DNA from: an uncultured Lachnospiraceae bacterium
Lineage (GTDB): Bacteria > Bacillota > Clostridia > Lachnospirales > Lachnospiraceae
Direction of reading: 5' to 3'
NCBI GenBank assembly: GCA_949132985.1
Contig: CASCGD010000021.1
Coordinates: forward strand, 1 to 35,345
Length of the DNA: 35,345 nucleotides
Position 1 is the first letter of the stretch, and each line of letters begins with the position of its first letter. This document shows positions 1 through 8,578 of the stretch, one piece after another. The notes beneath the pieces were generated by a model. The model was given only the letters and a program-made list of their open reading frames with translations. It ran no database searches and was not told the origin of the DNA. The position numbers and the translations under genes are program-made.

Positions 1-111
1 ACGCTCGGCGCAAACATGGCATATCTGCTGAAAGCTGGGGAAGCTGCTGAAAACGAAGGAATTGCCAAGCCTGCGTACGAAGATGTAACATTTACGAATT
101 TCATCAGATAA
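1..111 (+). CDS. Flavodoxin-like NAD(P)H-dependent oxidoreductase, C-terminal fragment
   Basis: Frame 1 is open from the window edge to a TAA at 109-111 and gives 36 residues ending in YEDVTFTNFIR. The short tail, with an LGANMAYLLK helix and a terminal TNFIR, resembles the C-terminus of small flavodoxin-fold FMN reductases (WrbA/multimeric flavodoxin group) common in Clostridia. No FMN-binding loop is visible because the N-terminal four fifths lie outside the window. The family call rests on resemblance of a short tail only. There is no clear terminator directly after the stop. Confidence 0.5.
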   Translation, partial: TLGANMAYLLKAGEAAENEGIAKPAYEDVTFTNFIR

Positions 112-187
112 GGGGTGCAGACAGCCGGATATACGAGTGTACTGACATGTTCATATTTCGTCTAATGACTTGCCTGAATTTCCATCT

Positions 188-213
188 GCTGCGTTGTCAT
201 CCGTTGACGCAGC
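188..213. repeat. Inverted repeat GCTGCGT / ACGCAGC
   Basis: GCTGCGT at 188-194 pairs perfectly with ACGCAGC at 207-213 around a 12-nt loop. No T-run follows on either side, so it does not look like an intrinsic terminator. It may belong to a dispersed palindromic element, but only one copy is present here. Confidence 0.45.
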
Positions 214-363
214 CCCGCTGCGCCGCCTTCTTCCTCCTTGCAGATGAAACATGATTCTGCGTAAAATTCATTGACATTTAACCGCCGTAGTCATACATCA
301 AATATATAAGTAATTGGCAGTTTGGCACGGGTATGGTTATTTATTCATGACCCCATAGGGGGC

Positions 364-392
364 TTGCAGCCGCACGGAGCGTTTGTTAAAAT
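364..392 (+). promoter_or_regulatory. Possible promoter for the ABC importer operon
   Basis: TTGCAG at 364-369 and TAAAAT at 387-392 are separated by 17 nt. The -10 matches consensus at five of six positions and the -35 at three. It sits about 50 nt upstream of the start at 444. The GGCT-TGC-AGCC hairpin overlaps the -35, which could matter for control, but this is inference. Confidence 0.35.
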
Positions 393-443
393 TTTTTTGT
401 TTTTGAGGATTATGCAGAAAAAATGACAGGAGAAGATGACTCA

Positions 444-2048
444 ATGAAGGAAAAAATGTTAGCGTTTCTGCTGGCGGCTGCGATGCTGGCGGTGCTTGCG
501 GGGTGTGGCGGAGGAAACGCCGGAGAGGGTGCGCCAACGGCAGACGGGCAGAAGGCCGGCGCAGATCGGAAGGATGATAAGGGAGAAGGTGCGCCGACGA
601 CGCTCATTTACGGCAGCGGCGATTACACGCGCATCAATCCTGCGCTGGATGAGCACGGGGAAATCAATCTCCTGATTTTTGACGGTCTGACGGCGCATGA
701 CGGGGACAATGAGGTCGTACCGGCGCTTGCCGAGCGATGGGATTACGACGCGGATACATACACATACACGTTTTATCTGCGTGACGGCGTGTCGTGGCAC
801 GACGGGGAGCCTTTTACGGCGGACGACGTGCAGTTTACGATCGAGGCGGTCATGGACCCGGAAAACGCTTCTGAGAACGCGGCGGATTTCGAGGATGTGG
901 AGGAGATCACGGTCGTTGATAAGCAGACCATTTCGTTTCGGCTCAGCATGCCGAACGCAGCGTTTACTCATTACATGTCGATGCCGGTTCTGCCGCGTCA
1001 TCTTTTAGAGGGCGAGGACATGCAAACAAGCGATTTTTTCCGAAGTCCGGTGGGCACGGGACCCTACAGGCTCGCGTCGTGGGATACGGGCGCGGCGATC
1101 ACGCTTGAGAGAAACGAGGATTACTTTAAGGGTGCGGCGAAGCTGGAGCGGATCATCTTTAAGATCGTGCCGGACGATAACGCGCGGGCGCTTCAGATGC
1201 GGACGGGAGAGCTGGATCTGGCGCAGCTTGCGCCGAGGGATGCGGCAAATTTCACGGATGATGAGGCGTACCGCGTGTATGAGATGACGACATCAGATTA
1301 TCGTGGAATTATGTTTAATTTTGCCAATGCTTATTGGCAGAAAAATCGCGATCTCATCCCGGCGGTTTGCTACGGAATTGACCGGGAGGCGATCGTTGAG
1401 ACCGTGCTGCTTGGGCAGGGCATGAGCGCCTATGGTCCCCTGCAGCGCAATCCGTATGATTATGCAGATGTCGAGCACTACGATTACAGCCCGGAAAATG
1501 CGCGGAACGTGCTGGAACAGGCGGGCTGCGTGCAGGAATCGGACGGGTTTTACTACCGCGGCGGCGAGAAGGTCGGCTTTACGATCAGCGTGGGCGCGGG
1601 CGATCAGGTGCGGCTGGATATGGCGCAGGTTGCGGCGCAGCAGCTGAGGGAAATCGGTATGGATGTGCGGGTGGACGTTCCGGCGCAGATCGACTGGGGC
1701 GCGCAGGAGGCGTATCTGATCGGCTGGGGCAGTCCTTTTGACGCGGACGACCACACGTATAAGGTGTTTGGGACAAACAAGGGTGCCAATTACAGCAGCT
1801 ATTCCAACGAAGCGGTGGATACATATTTGCGGCAGGCGCGGGAGAGTGACGATGAGTCGGTGCGAAAAGAGGCGTATGCGAGCTTTCAGAGGGCGCTTGC
1901 GGACGACCCTCCGTTTGCGTTTATCTGCTACATCGATGCGGATTATGTGGCGAAGGCGGAACTTTCGGGCATCGACGGGCATACGGTTATGGGGCACCAC
2001 GGCGTCGGTATTTTCTGGAATGTGACAGAGTGGGAGTTTTCACAGTAA
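444..2048 (+). CDS. Extracellular solute-binding lipoprotein, SBP_bac_5 (Opp/Dpp/Nik type)
   Basis: This is the substrate-capturing lipoprotein of a peptide/nickel-class ABC importer, tethered outside the membrane. From the ATG at 444 it has 534 residues, with a signal peptide and lipobox LAGC that place the acylated cysteine at residue 21. The mature part carries family hallmarks: INPAL near the start, WDYDADTYTYTFYLRDGVSWHDGEPFTADDV, GTGPYRL, and the closing cluster-5 fold segments. I prefer 444 over the in-frame ATG at 423 because AGGAG at 428-432 lies 11 nt upstream, while 423 has no good ribosome site and would precede the signal peptide with acidic residues. It heads a four-gene operon. 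The substrate cannot be read from sequence; oligopeptide, dipeptide, nickel or another small ligand are all possible. Confidence 0.9.
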   Translation: MKEKMLAFLLAAAMLAVLAGCGGGNAGEGAPTADGQKAGADRKDDKGEGAPTTLIYGSGDYTRINPALDEHGEINLLIFDGLTAHDGDNEVVPALAERWDYDADTYTYTFYLRDGVSWHDGEPFTADDVQFTIEAVMDPENASENAADFEDVEEITVVDKQTISFRLSMPNAAFTHYMSMPVLPRHLLEGEDMQTSDFFRSPVGTGPYRLASWDTGAAITLERNEDYFKGAAKLERIIFKIVPDDNARALQMRTGELDLAQLAPRDAANFTDDEAYRVYEMTTSDYRGIMFNFANAYWQKNRDLIPAVCYGIDREAIVETVLLGQGMSAYGPLQRNPYDYADVEHYDYSPENARNVLEQAGCVQESDGFYYRGGEKVGFTISVGAGDQVRLDMAQVAAQQLREIGMDVRVDVPAQIDWGAQEAYLIGWGSPFDADDHTYKVFGTNKGANYSSYSNEAVDTYLRQARESDDESVRKEAYASFQRALADDPPFAFICYIDADYVAKAELSGIDGHTVMGHHGVGIFWNVTEWEFSQ

Positions 2049-2095
2049 CGATTCGGCAGTACGGGCTGAACGGTTACGCATGACAGGCAGGGTTT

Positions 2096-3691
2096 ATGAA
2101 CGAACGATTGAGATTGGAACATCTGACCGTCACCTTTGACGGCGGTGCCCGCGGCGAGCCCGTGCTCAACGACGTCTCGCTGTCGCTTTCGGACGGCGAG
2201 ACGCTGGCTCTGGTCGGCGAGTCCGGCTGCGGGAAAAGTATGCTGTGCAAGTCCGTGATGAAGCTGCTGCCGCCTGCGGCGCGCATCACCTCCGGCAGCA
2301 TCTATGTGAACGGCGTGGATATTACCCGCCTTGGAGAGCGGGAGATGCGGTGCCTGCGGGGGCGCGTTGTCTCCATGGTGTTTCAGGACCCGATGACGGC
2401 GCTGAACCCGGCGATGACGGTGGGGGCGCAGATCGGAGAGGCAGTTCGCCTGCATGAGCGGGGGCTATCCAAAAGAGACGTTCATGCGCGCGTGTGCGAG
2501 CTGATGGAGCTTGTCGGCATTGCAGATGCAGAAAGACGTAAGGAGCTGTACCCGTATCATTTTTCAGGCGGCATGCGTCAGCGCGCGGTGCTCGCCATCG
2601 CGCTGGCGGCACGCCCGCAAATTTTGCTGGCGGACGAGCCGACAACCGCGCTGGATGTGACGGTTCAGGCGGATATGCTCGCTCTGTTGAGGCGCTTGCA
2701 GAAAAGCTATCACATGGCGATTCTGTTTGTGACGCACGATCTGCGGGTGGCGGCACAGATGGCCAAAAAGGTCGCAGTTATGCATGCGGGAGCGATCGCG
2801 GAGTGCGGGAGTGTCAGGGAGATCTTTGAGACGCCTTGGCATCCGTACACGAAAAGGCTGTTGGCGGCGATGCCCGAGCGGCTGCGAAAAAAAGAGCCGG
2901 CAGCCGTGGACGGGGAAGTGCTGCTTGAGCTGGCGCATCTGACAAAGCAGTTTTTGGTCGACAAAAAGACATGCGTACGTGCGGTGGACGACGTGTCGCT
3001 TGCGATTCGAAAGGGTGAGCTTTTCGGCCTGGTGGGCGAGTCCGGCTCCGGAAAATCGACGTTGGCCCGGCTTATCATGAACGTGTATCGTCCCGACGCT
3101 GGCGATGTGCTGTACGAGGGGCGCTTGGTTTCTGGGAGGGGCGGGACGCACGCAGAAAAAAAACGTCTGCAGGCGGTACGTCAGCTGATCTTTCAGGACA
3201 GCGCTTCAAGCCTCAACCAGCGGATGAAGGTAAAGGATATCATTGCGGAGCCGATGCGCCTGCACCGTATGGCGACAAAACGGGGCGCTTTGTATGAGGA
3301 GGCCGCGTTTCAGTTAAAGTATGTGGGGCTTTCCGCAGATTATATGGAGCGCTATCCGGCAAAGCTATCCGGCGGGCAGCGCCAGCGGGTGGCTATCGCG
3401 CGGGCGCTTTCGATGGAGCCGCAGCTTCTCGTGGCAGACGAGCCGTTTGCGGCCCTCGACGTGATGACGCAGGCCGCGCTCGCGGAGCTTTTTATGCACC
3501 TGCAAAAGGAGCACGGTTTTACGTTTCTGCTGATCGCGCATGACCTTGCGATGGTGCGGCTGCTGTGCGACCGCGTCGGCGTGATGCATCAGGGAAGGCT
3601 TGTGGAGGTTGCAAAGACGAAAGAGCTGTTTGCGGCTCCGAAGCATCCATATACGAAGCGGCTGTTGGATGCGATGCCAAAGCTCTGGTGA
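2096..3691 (+). CDS. Fused two-domain ABC transporter ATPase (OppD-OppF type)
   Basis: Energises the importer by ATP hydrolysis at the inner face of the membrane. In 531 residues it holds two complete nucleotide-binding domains that many bacteria encode as separate OppD and OppF proteins. Domain 1: Walker A GESGCGKS (41-48), Q-loop FQDPMTALNP (about 96), signature SGGMRQR (157-163), Walker B ILLADE (176-181). Domain 2: Walker A GESGSGKS (314-321), Q-loop FQDSASSLN, signature LSGGQRQ (424-430), Walker B LLVADE (444-449). Each half ends with the WHPYTKRLL / KHPYTKRLL tail typical of Opp/Dpp ATPases. Both sites look catalytically complete. It starts 47 nt after the binding protein and is followed by both permeases, so one polypeptide should supply both ATPase sites of the complex. 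Confidence 0.93.
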   Translation: MNERLRLEHLTVTFDGGARGEPVLNDVSLSLSDGETLALVGESGCGKSMLCKSVMKLLPPAARITSGSIYVNGVDITRLGEREMRCLRGRVVSMVFQDPMTALNPAMTVGAQIGEAVRLHERGLSKRDVHARVCELMELVGIADAERRKELYPYHFSGGMRQRAVLAIALAARPQILLADEPTTALDVTVQADMLALLRRLQKSYHMAILFVTHDLRVAAQMAKKVAVMHAGAIAECGSVREIFETPWHPYTKRLLAAMPERLRKKEPAAVDGEVLLELAHLTKQFLVDKKTCVRAVDDVSLAIRKGELFGLVGESGSGKSTLARLIMNVYRPDAGDVLYEGRLVSGRGGTHAEKKRLQAVRQLIFQDSASSLNQRMKVKDIIAEPMRLHRMATKRGALYEEAAFQLKYVGLSADYMERYPAKLSGGQRQRVAIARALSMEPQLLVADEPFAALDVMTQAALAELFMHLQKEHGFTFLLIAHDLAMVRLLCDRVGVMHQGRLVEVAKTKELFAAPKHPYTKRLLDAMPKLW

Positions 3692-3802
3692 ACAATGGGA
3701 GAGCGGAAAACAGCGGATGAATTCGAGAGGCATGAGGCGGGATGCGGTGGCGGATGGGATGAAATGCAGCAATGTAAAAAATGTTACGCTGGGAGGAACG
3801 GG

Positions 3803-4807
3803 TTGAAACGGAGATTTATTTTTTACGGAAAAAAGCTGCTCTCTTTTACTGCGAGCATCTTTATACTGTCTGTGCTTGTGTTTTGCATTGCCCGTCTTGC
3901 GCCGGGCGACCCGCTGGCGTCCTATTACGGTACGCGCGTGGAAAAGATGAGCGTGGAGGAGCGGGAGAAAGCAATGGAGCGCCTCGGGCTGAATGAACCG
4001 CTTGCCATGCAGTATGGGAAATGGCTGGGGCATGCCGTGCAGGGGGATTTTGGAATCTCCTATAAATATAAACAAGATGTGATGGAGGTGATCGGAGCGC
4101 GTGTGGGTAATACGCTCCTCCTCGGCGGGCTTGGCTTTGTCTGCCTGTTTGTGCTCGCTCTGCTGTTGGGTTTTTTTTGCGCATACTGTGCGGACTGCTT
4201 TGCGGATCGTGTCATCTGCATGCTCGGAACGGCCGTGAGTGTGATCCCGGAGTTCTGGCTCTCGCTGCTGCTCATTTTTATTTTTTCTGTCAGCCTGCGC
4301 CTGCTTCCAAGCAGCGGTGCGTATACGCTTGGCGAAGGGGGCGGGTTTTCGGATCGGCTGCTGCACCTGATCTTACCGCTGTGCGCCGTGATTTTAGGGC
4401 ATCTCTGGTACTATGCGTATCTGGTGCGCAACCGTCTCTTAGAGGAGATGCGCGCAGATTATGTTCTGCTCGTGCGGGCGAAGGGACTGGACAGACGCGC
4501 GGTTTTGCTTGGGCATTGTCTGAAAAATGTTCTGCCGACGTATCTTGGAATCATGGCGATTTCGGTACCGCATGTGCTGGGCGGAACATACATCGTGGAG
4601 ACCGTGTTTTCCTATCCGGGCATCGGAACGCTTGTCTATGAGAGCGCGCGCTACAAGGATTACAATCTTTTGATGGTGCTTGCCCTGCTCTCCGGCATCG
4701 TCGTCATTTTCAGCAGCCGCATCGGGCAGGCCGTCGGGGAGCGGTTTGATCCGAGGGTAACGGCAGCGGGAACCGGTCGGGAATCAATGCAGGGATGGGG
4801 CGGATAA
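3803..4807 (+). CDS. ABC transporter permease, OppB/DppB type
   Basis: Integral-membrane half of the importer pore. From the TTG at 3803 it has 334 residues, a normal length for the family. After a short basic N-terminus come a first membrane span (about 8-28), the conserved LAPGDP motif, the amphipathic MERLGLNEPLAMQYGKWL segment, several membrane spans, and the cytoplasmic EAA loop (MRADYVLLVRAKGLDRRAVLLGH) that contacts the ATPase. The TTG start is chosen because GGGAGG at 3791-3796 lies 6 nt upstream; an in-frame ATG at 3695 would add 36 Cys/Gly/charged residues before the membrane anchor and has no ribosome site. Confidence 0.9.
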   Translation: MKRRFIFYGKKLLSFTASIFILSVLVFCIARLAPGDPLASYYGTRVEKMSVEEREKAMERLGLNEPLAMQYGKWLGHAVQGDFGISYKYKQDVMEVIGARVGNTLLLGGLGFVCLFVLALLLGFFCAYCADCFADRVICMLGTAVSVIPEFWLSLLLIFIFSVSLRLLPSSGAYTLGEGGGFSDRLLHLILPLCAVILGHLWYYAYLVRNRLLEEMRADYVLLVRAKGLDRRAVLLGHCLKNVLPTYLGIMAISVPHVLGGTYIVETVFSYPGIGTLVYESARYKDYNLLMVLALLSGIVVIFSSRIGQAVGERFDPRVTAAGTGRESMQGWGG

Positions 4808-4838
4808 CGGGACAGGACGGCTGTGAGGAGGTGAGCGT

Positions 4839-5663
4839 TTGAACGGAAGGCAGAAAAAAAAGCCGTGGGCGGCGGCCGTGCTGCTTGCACTGATTGTTGC
4901 GGGCTGTGTGTGCTGTGAGTTTTTCATGACGAAGGATCCGGCTTTTATGGATCTGGCGGACAGCGAACGTGCGCCGGGCGGGGAATTTTTGTTCGGGACG
5001 GATGCGCTGGGGCGCGACCTGTTTTCGATGATCTGGTACGGAGGACGAATATCGCTGCTGATCGGCTGCGTGTCAACGCTTCTCTCGACGGCGATTGGCG
5101 TCGTGCTCGGAGCGTTATGCGGTTTCGCGCCGGGGTGGCTTGACCTTGCGCTGATGCGGTTTGTGGAAATTTTTCTGAGCGTGCCCACGCTCCTTCTTAT
5201 CGTTTTTTTGCAGGCGGCCGCAGGGGAGCAGAACGCGTTTACGATCGCCGTTGTGATCGGTGCTACGGGCTGGTGCGGCATAGCAAAGGTTGTGCGCACA
5301 GAGGTACAAAGGCTCAGGAGCAGCGAGTTTGTGATCGCGTCCCGGTGCATGGGAGGCGGATTTTTTCACATTTTGCGGCGGCATCTGCTGCCGAATTTGC
5401 TCGCGTCGATTTTATTCATGGTCATCATGAATATCCGAAACGCCATTGCCGCGGAATCGACGCTTAGCTTTCTTGGTCTGGGCCTGCCGCTGGAGATCGT
5501 CTCGTGGGGCAGCATGCTCTCGCTGGCGCAGAGCGCGATGTTTACGGGCGCGTGGTGGATTGTGCTCATTCCGGGAGCCTTTCTCGTTGCGACGCTTCTT
5601 TGCATCACGAAAATCGGGAGTTATGTGCAGGACGTGCTCACGAGAAAAGAGCGGAATGTGTAG
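4839..5663 (+). CDS. ABC transporter permease, OppC/DppC type
   Basis: Second membrane subunit of the same importer, 274 residues. The N-terminal anchor is followed by the hallmark FLFGTDALGRDLFSMIWYGGRISL segment, several membrane spans, and an EAA loop around SSEFVIASRCMGGGFFHILRRHLLPN. The start is TTG at 4839, led by AGGAGGTG (4826-4833) with 5 nt spacing. It closes the operon; I see no clear intrinsic terminator after it. The set binding protein - fused ATPase - two permeases makes a complete transporter. Confidence 0.92.
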   Translation: MNGRQKKKPWAAAVLLALIVAGCVCCEFFMTKDPAFMDLADSERAPGGEFLFGTDALGRDLFSMIWYGGRISLLIGCVSTLLSTAIGVVLGALCGFAPGWLDLALMRFVEIFLSVPTLLLIVFLQAAAGEQNAFTIAVVIGATGWCGIAKVVRTEVQRLRSSEFVIASRCMGGGFFHILRRHLLPNLLASILFMVIMNIRNAIAAESTLSFLGLGLPLEIVSWGSMLSLAQSAMFTGAWWIVLIPGAFLVATLLCITKIGSYVQDVLTRKERNV

Positions 5664-6097
5664 CGATACGCCTGCATTGTCAAATGCCTGTGAACTCTAA
5701 GCAAAGCAGAAAATAAGAACGTCAGAGTAAGAATGGGCGACAGCCTGATTAACATCCGGCAAACAACAGGAAAACAATTTGCCTTTTCCATTGCCTGAAT
5801 AAAATTGTCCATTATTTTCCTGGATTCATTATAATTGATATTTCTTAAAGCCCTTGCGGCTGTCTCAAACTTCACACAAAACCTTGTCTTTTGAGCCAAT
5901 TCCGCCACTGACTGCTGACGTTTTTTTATCTCACTGGAAATCTGCAAAACCGAATCTTTCGTAAATCCTTTTCCTGACAGAGACAGCTAGAGAGCAAGCC
6001 GATCCTGTCCCCAGATTGTACTTGCCGTACAGATATATTGATAAAGAGAATTTTTTCCAAACAAAATACGAAGATCGCAGCCAATGGAATCTGAACC
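5621..6097 (-). pseudogene. Unrecognised minus-strand frame with one internal amber stop, possible gene remnant
   Basis: The 435 bases between oppC and apbE have no normal gene. One minus-strand frame reads from inside the end of apbE to 5621 with a single TAG at 5987-5989. The longer piece after the TAG (from about 5983) contains a lysine/glutamate-rich helix (ISSEIKKRQQSVAELAQKTR) and a hydrophobic end. Its composition is more natural, and more AT-rich, than the shadow frames elsewhere in the window. The best start for the lower piece is a TTG at 5947 with no convincing ribosome site. I do not recognise the family. It could be a decayed gene, a short unknown gene, or chance. Confidence 0.25.
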
Positions 6098-6098
6098 A

Positions 6099-7091
6099 TC
6101 AGTTGTCCATATAGTGGAGCCGGTTGTTCTCGTCGATAAAGACTGCATCGACGTTCGGCATGGCGGAGAGCAGTGCTTTCGCTTTTTCCATGCCGAGCGC
6201 AAAACAGATTGTGCTGAGCGCGTCGCCCTCCATCGAGGAGTCGGAGATGATCGTTACGCCGTTTAGTCCGCTCTCATATGGATAGCCGTCGGTGGGGTTT
6301 AGGATATGGTGGTAAATGCGGCCATCCTTTTCAAAATAGCGCTCGTAGCGTCCGGAGGTCACGACGCTCTGGTCAGAGATTTCCACAGTTGTGATGGTGG
6401 CGCCTCCCTCGTCGAAGGGCTTCTGGATGCCGATGCGGTAAGGTCCTTTCTTTTTTTCACCGAGGGTGAGCACGTTGCCGCCGAGATTGATAAAGCCTTC
6501 GTGGACGCCGTTTTCGTTTAGGTATGCCTTCATCTGGTCCGCTGCGTAGCCCTTGGCAATGCCGCCGAGGTCGAGCATCGCATCGGGGTTTTCCAGTGTG
6601 ACGGTGTTGCCGCTGATTTCGATCTGCTCATAGCCGACTGTGGCAAGGGCGCGTGCAATGTCCGCCTGGGCGGGAACCGTGCTCTGGTTGTTTGGGATAT
6701 CCCATAAATCAGAAAGGGCGCCGATCGTGATATCAAAGGCGCCTTCGCTTAACGTTCCGTATTCAATTCCCGCGCGGATGAGCGCGGCGGTTTCTGCATG
6801 AACCTCCACCGGAGCGCCGCCGGCATGGTTGATCTTAGAAATGTCACTGTCCGCCCGCGTCCGGCTGAAGTATTGCTCGTAGCGCTCTCCAAGCGCAAAG
6901 CAGTCGTCGATGAGCGATTCGTCTGTGGAGTCGTTGAGTTGGATTTCCACGATCGTGTTAAACAGGAAGTCGCTTTTGGAGATCGGCTCCGCCTTTGCGA
7001 TGTAATTGTTGTAGATGAAACTGATCAGTACGATGATCGCCGAGAGAATCAGGGCGAGCATGATTTTTTTGCGTTTGTCGTTGTTGTTCAT
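6099..7091 (-). CDS. apbE: FAD:protein FMN transferase (ApbE/Ftp family)
   Basis: Flavinyltransferase that uses FAD to attach FMN covalently to threonine or serine of target redox proteins, here on the outer face of the membrane. The 330 residues begin with an uncleaved-looking membrane anchor (about 10-30, no lipobox cysteine). Family motifs follow in order: SDISKIN, LDLGGIAKGYAADQ (173-186), NLGGN (202-206), SGRYERYF, HHILNPTDGYP (261-271) and GDALST (289-294), whose Asp and Thr fit the Mg site. A near-consensus promoter lies about 100 nt upstream. No flavinylated target such as an Rnf, Nqr or FMN-binding domain protein is encoded beside it; the NusG-II/Gx pair 5 kb away is the closest candidate context. 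Confidence 0.93.
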   Translation of the reverse strand: MNNNDKRKKIMLALILSAIIVLISFIYNNYIAKAEPISKSDFLFNTIVEIQLNDSTDESLIDDCFALGERYEQYFSRTRADSDISKINHAGGAPVEVHAETAALIRAGIEYGTLSEGAFDITIGALSDLWDIPNNQSTVPAQADIARALATVGYEQIEISGNTVTLENPDAMLDLGGIAKGYAADQMKAYLNENGVHEGFINLGGNVLTLGEKKKGPYRIGIQKPFDEGGATITTVEISDQSVVTSGRYERYFEKDGRIYHHILNPTDGYPYESGLNGVTIISDSSMEGDALSTICFALGMEKAKALLSAMPNVDAVFIDENNRLHYMDN

Positions 7092-7190
7092 TGGTTTCCT
7101 CTTTGCTGGTTTTTATAGATGAAGGAACTTTGTGCGCAATCCCCTGAAGGGGTTATGGTTCCTGACCGTTATTTTTGTCGTCTACCATAG

Positions 7191-7217
7191 ATTATAATAA
7201 TCGAGGTTGGCTGTCAA
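7191..7217 (-). promoter_or_regulatory. Promoter of apbE
   Basis: On the minus strand TTGACA (7212-7217) and TATAAT (7191-7196) are both perfect consensus hexamers, separated by a short 15-nt spacer. The leader to the apbE start is about 95 nt and contains a small CCCCT-GA-AGGGG hairpin at 7141-7152. The short spacer may weaken the promoter or make it dependent on an activator; that is inference. Confidence 0.6.
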
Positions 7218-7297
7218 GAGTTCTGGCGGTGCATTGGTACCAAACGCTGCTTTTCACACCCGAGCCATGCACTTGCCAACCATTTTAACATCCGCTT

Positions 7298-7624
7298 TTA
7301 AAAAACGATCTGCACGAGCAGCATATAACAGACGGTGCCGCCTGAGATTGATAAGAGCATCTGTCGTTTCCACAGGTGCAGCGCCACGACGAATGCGATC
7401 GCAAGAAACTCTGGCAGTCCGTGACTTCCGGTTAAGATGTTCACGTTTTTTAAGCAGTAGACGACCAGCATCCCGAAAATAGCGGCCGGGAGCGCTTTTC
7501 CAAGATAGCGGATATAGCTCGGCGTCGGTTTTTTCGATGAGAACAGCAAAAACGGCAAAAAACGTGTGGCCATCGTACCAAGCACGCATATGCCGATCGT
7601 AAGGATCTGTTGTGTCAGCGTCAT
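7298..7624 (-). CDS. azlD: Branched-chain amino acid export subunit AzlD
   Basis: Small membrane partner of AzlC, 108 residues with about four hydrophobic spans. The N-terminus with TRFLPFLLF followed by [24 protein letters not shown] is the AzlD signature. Its ATG overlaps the azlC stop by four bases (7621-7624), indicating coupled translation. The AzlCD pair of Bacillus and Corynebacterium (BrnEF) exports branched-chain amino acids, methionine or toxic analogues such as azaleucine. Confidence 0.9.
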   Translation of the reverse strand: MTLTQQILTIGICVLGTMATRFLPFLLFSSKKPTPSYIRYLGKALPAAIFGMLVVYCLKNVNILTGSHGLPEFLAIAFVVALHLWKRQMLLSISGGTVCYMLLVQIVF

Positions 7625-8343
7625 GTGAAATCACCTGCTTTCTCGATTGGTTTTCGAAAGACGCTAAGGAGGCAAAGGATACACGCCATCGTCGGTATCA
7701 GGAAGGAATCCGCGCCAAAGAGCAGCAGGCAGGCTGCGGAGGCGAGGACGCCGATCAGGGAAGAGGCGTGCTTTTTCTCCTTGAGCCATTGCTCTAAAAA
7801 AATGACGACGAATAAGGCGGTCATCACGAAGTCCAGTCCTTTGGGGTCAAACGTGATCAGATTTCCTAAAAGCCCGCCGAGCGTCGCGCCGGAAACCCAG
7901 TAGAAGTGGTTGAACAGCGTCACGAAAAACATGAACCAGCCGCGGTCTGCATCCTCCGGGATGTTGGCCGAGTAGTTGATGGAAAACGTCTCGTCGCACA
8001 TGCCGAATATGAGATACATTTTTTTCCAGCCCGTTCCACGGAATTTATCCAGCATGGAAAAACCGTAAAATAAATGTCTGGCCTGAATCATGAGGGCCAT
8101 GACAAGGGTTTGCAGCGGCGCGAAGGCCGAGAGCAGCATCTCCACCGCGAGAAATTCCAGAGAGCCGCCGAAGATCGTAAGGCTCATGAGCATGGGGTAG
8201 ACAAAGCAAAACCCGGACACGTTCATGTAGATCCCGTATGTAATACCCAAAAACCAGAAGCCTGCAAAGATCGGGATGGTATAGGGAAAGGCGAGACGCG
8301 CAGCCTGCGCGGCGACCTGTTTCGTTGGTTTGATATCTTGCAT
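7621..8343 (-). CDS. azlC: Branched-chain amino acid permease AzlC
   Basis: Large membrane subunit of the exporter, 240 residues. After the polar N-terminus come several spans with typical AzlC motifs: [35 protein letters not shown], the conserved [12 protein letters not shown], and [21 protein letters not shown]. The start at 8343 has a good ribosome site (AGAGGTGATT). No Lrp-type regulator lies next to it; the divergent neighbour is an unknown protein. Azl systems release excess branched-chain amino acids. Confidence 0.92.
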   Translation of the reverse strand: MQDIKPTKQVAAQAARLAFPYTIPIFAGFWFLGITYGIYMNVSGFCFVYPMLMSLTIFGGSLEFLAVEMLLSAFAPLQTLVMALMIQARHLFYGFSMLDKFRGTGWKKMYLIFGMCDETFSINYSANIPEDADRGWFMFFVTLFNHFYWVSGATLGGLLGNLITFDPKGLDFVMTALFVVIFLEQWLKEKKHASSLIGVLASAACLLLFGADSFLIPTMACILCLLSVFRKPIEKAGDFT

Positions 8344-8364
8344 ATGAAAATCACCTCTTTGTCT

Positions 8365-8393
8365 ACTTTACCATTGATTTTGTGAACATTCAA
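8365..8393 (-). promoter_or_regulatory. Possible promoter of azlCD
   Basis: Minus-strand TTGAAT (8388-8393) and TAAAGT (8365-8370) are spaced by 17 nt, four of six matches each. It lies just upstream of the azlC ribosome site, in an AT-rich stretch. Confidence 0.4.
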
Positions 8394-8424
8394 CTCTATA
8401 ATTTATATGGTCCAAACTGCCAGA

Positions 8425-8467
8425 GCGCAGGTGTTACGGTTCACTCCGTGACCAGTAACGCGCAGGT
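8425..8467. repeat. Compound inverted repeat flanked by GCGCAGGT direct repeats
   Basis: GCGCAGGT occurs at 8425-8432 and again at 8460-8467. Between the copies, GTTAC (8433-8437) pairs with GTAAC (8455-8459), and inside that GGT(T)CAC pairs with GTGACC around a TCC loop. The result is an 11-bp imperfect hairpin. It sits between divergent azlC and the 8579 gene with no T-run. Its compact symmetry suggests either an operator or a dispersed palindromic repeat. Confidence 0.5.
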
Positions 8468-8578
8468 TGCTTTTCGCGCCCAGGCCGTGGCATGCCCTCC
8501 GGGTATATAGAGTCCGCCTCAGCGAAGGGGCGTTTAGCGGGGCTGCAGGAGAACGGGGGCTTAGAACAGGAAAAAATG

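Larger units (their letters stand above)
112..443. other. Intergenic region with small hairpins and a possible promoter
   Basis: No convincing gene lies here; minus-strand frames are shadows. It holds an inverted repeat (188-213), a TTGACA at 271-276 without a well-placed -10, a CCCC-ATA-GGGG hairpin at 351-361 running directly into GGCT-TGC-AGCC (361-371), and a possible promoter at 364-392 ahead of the ABC importer genes. The base composition is mixed and there is no long repeat within the window. Confidence 0.5.

Noticed and set aside
3365-4366. 333-codon minus-strand frame across the ABC ATPase and permease genes
   Set aside because: Fully covered by two well-supported transporter genes on the plus strand and of shadow composition.
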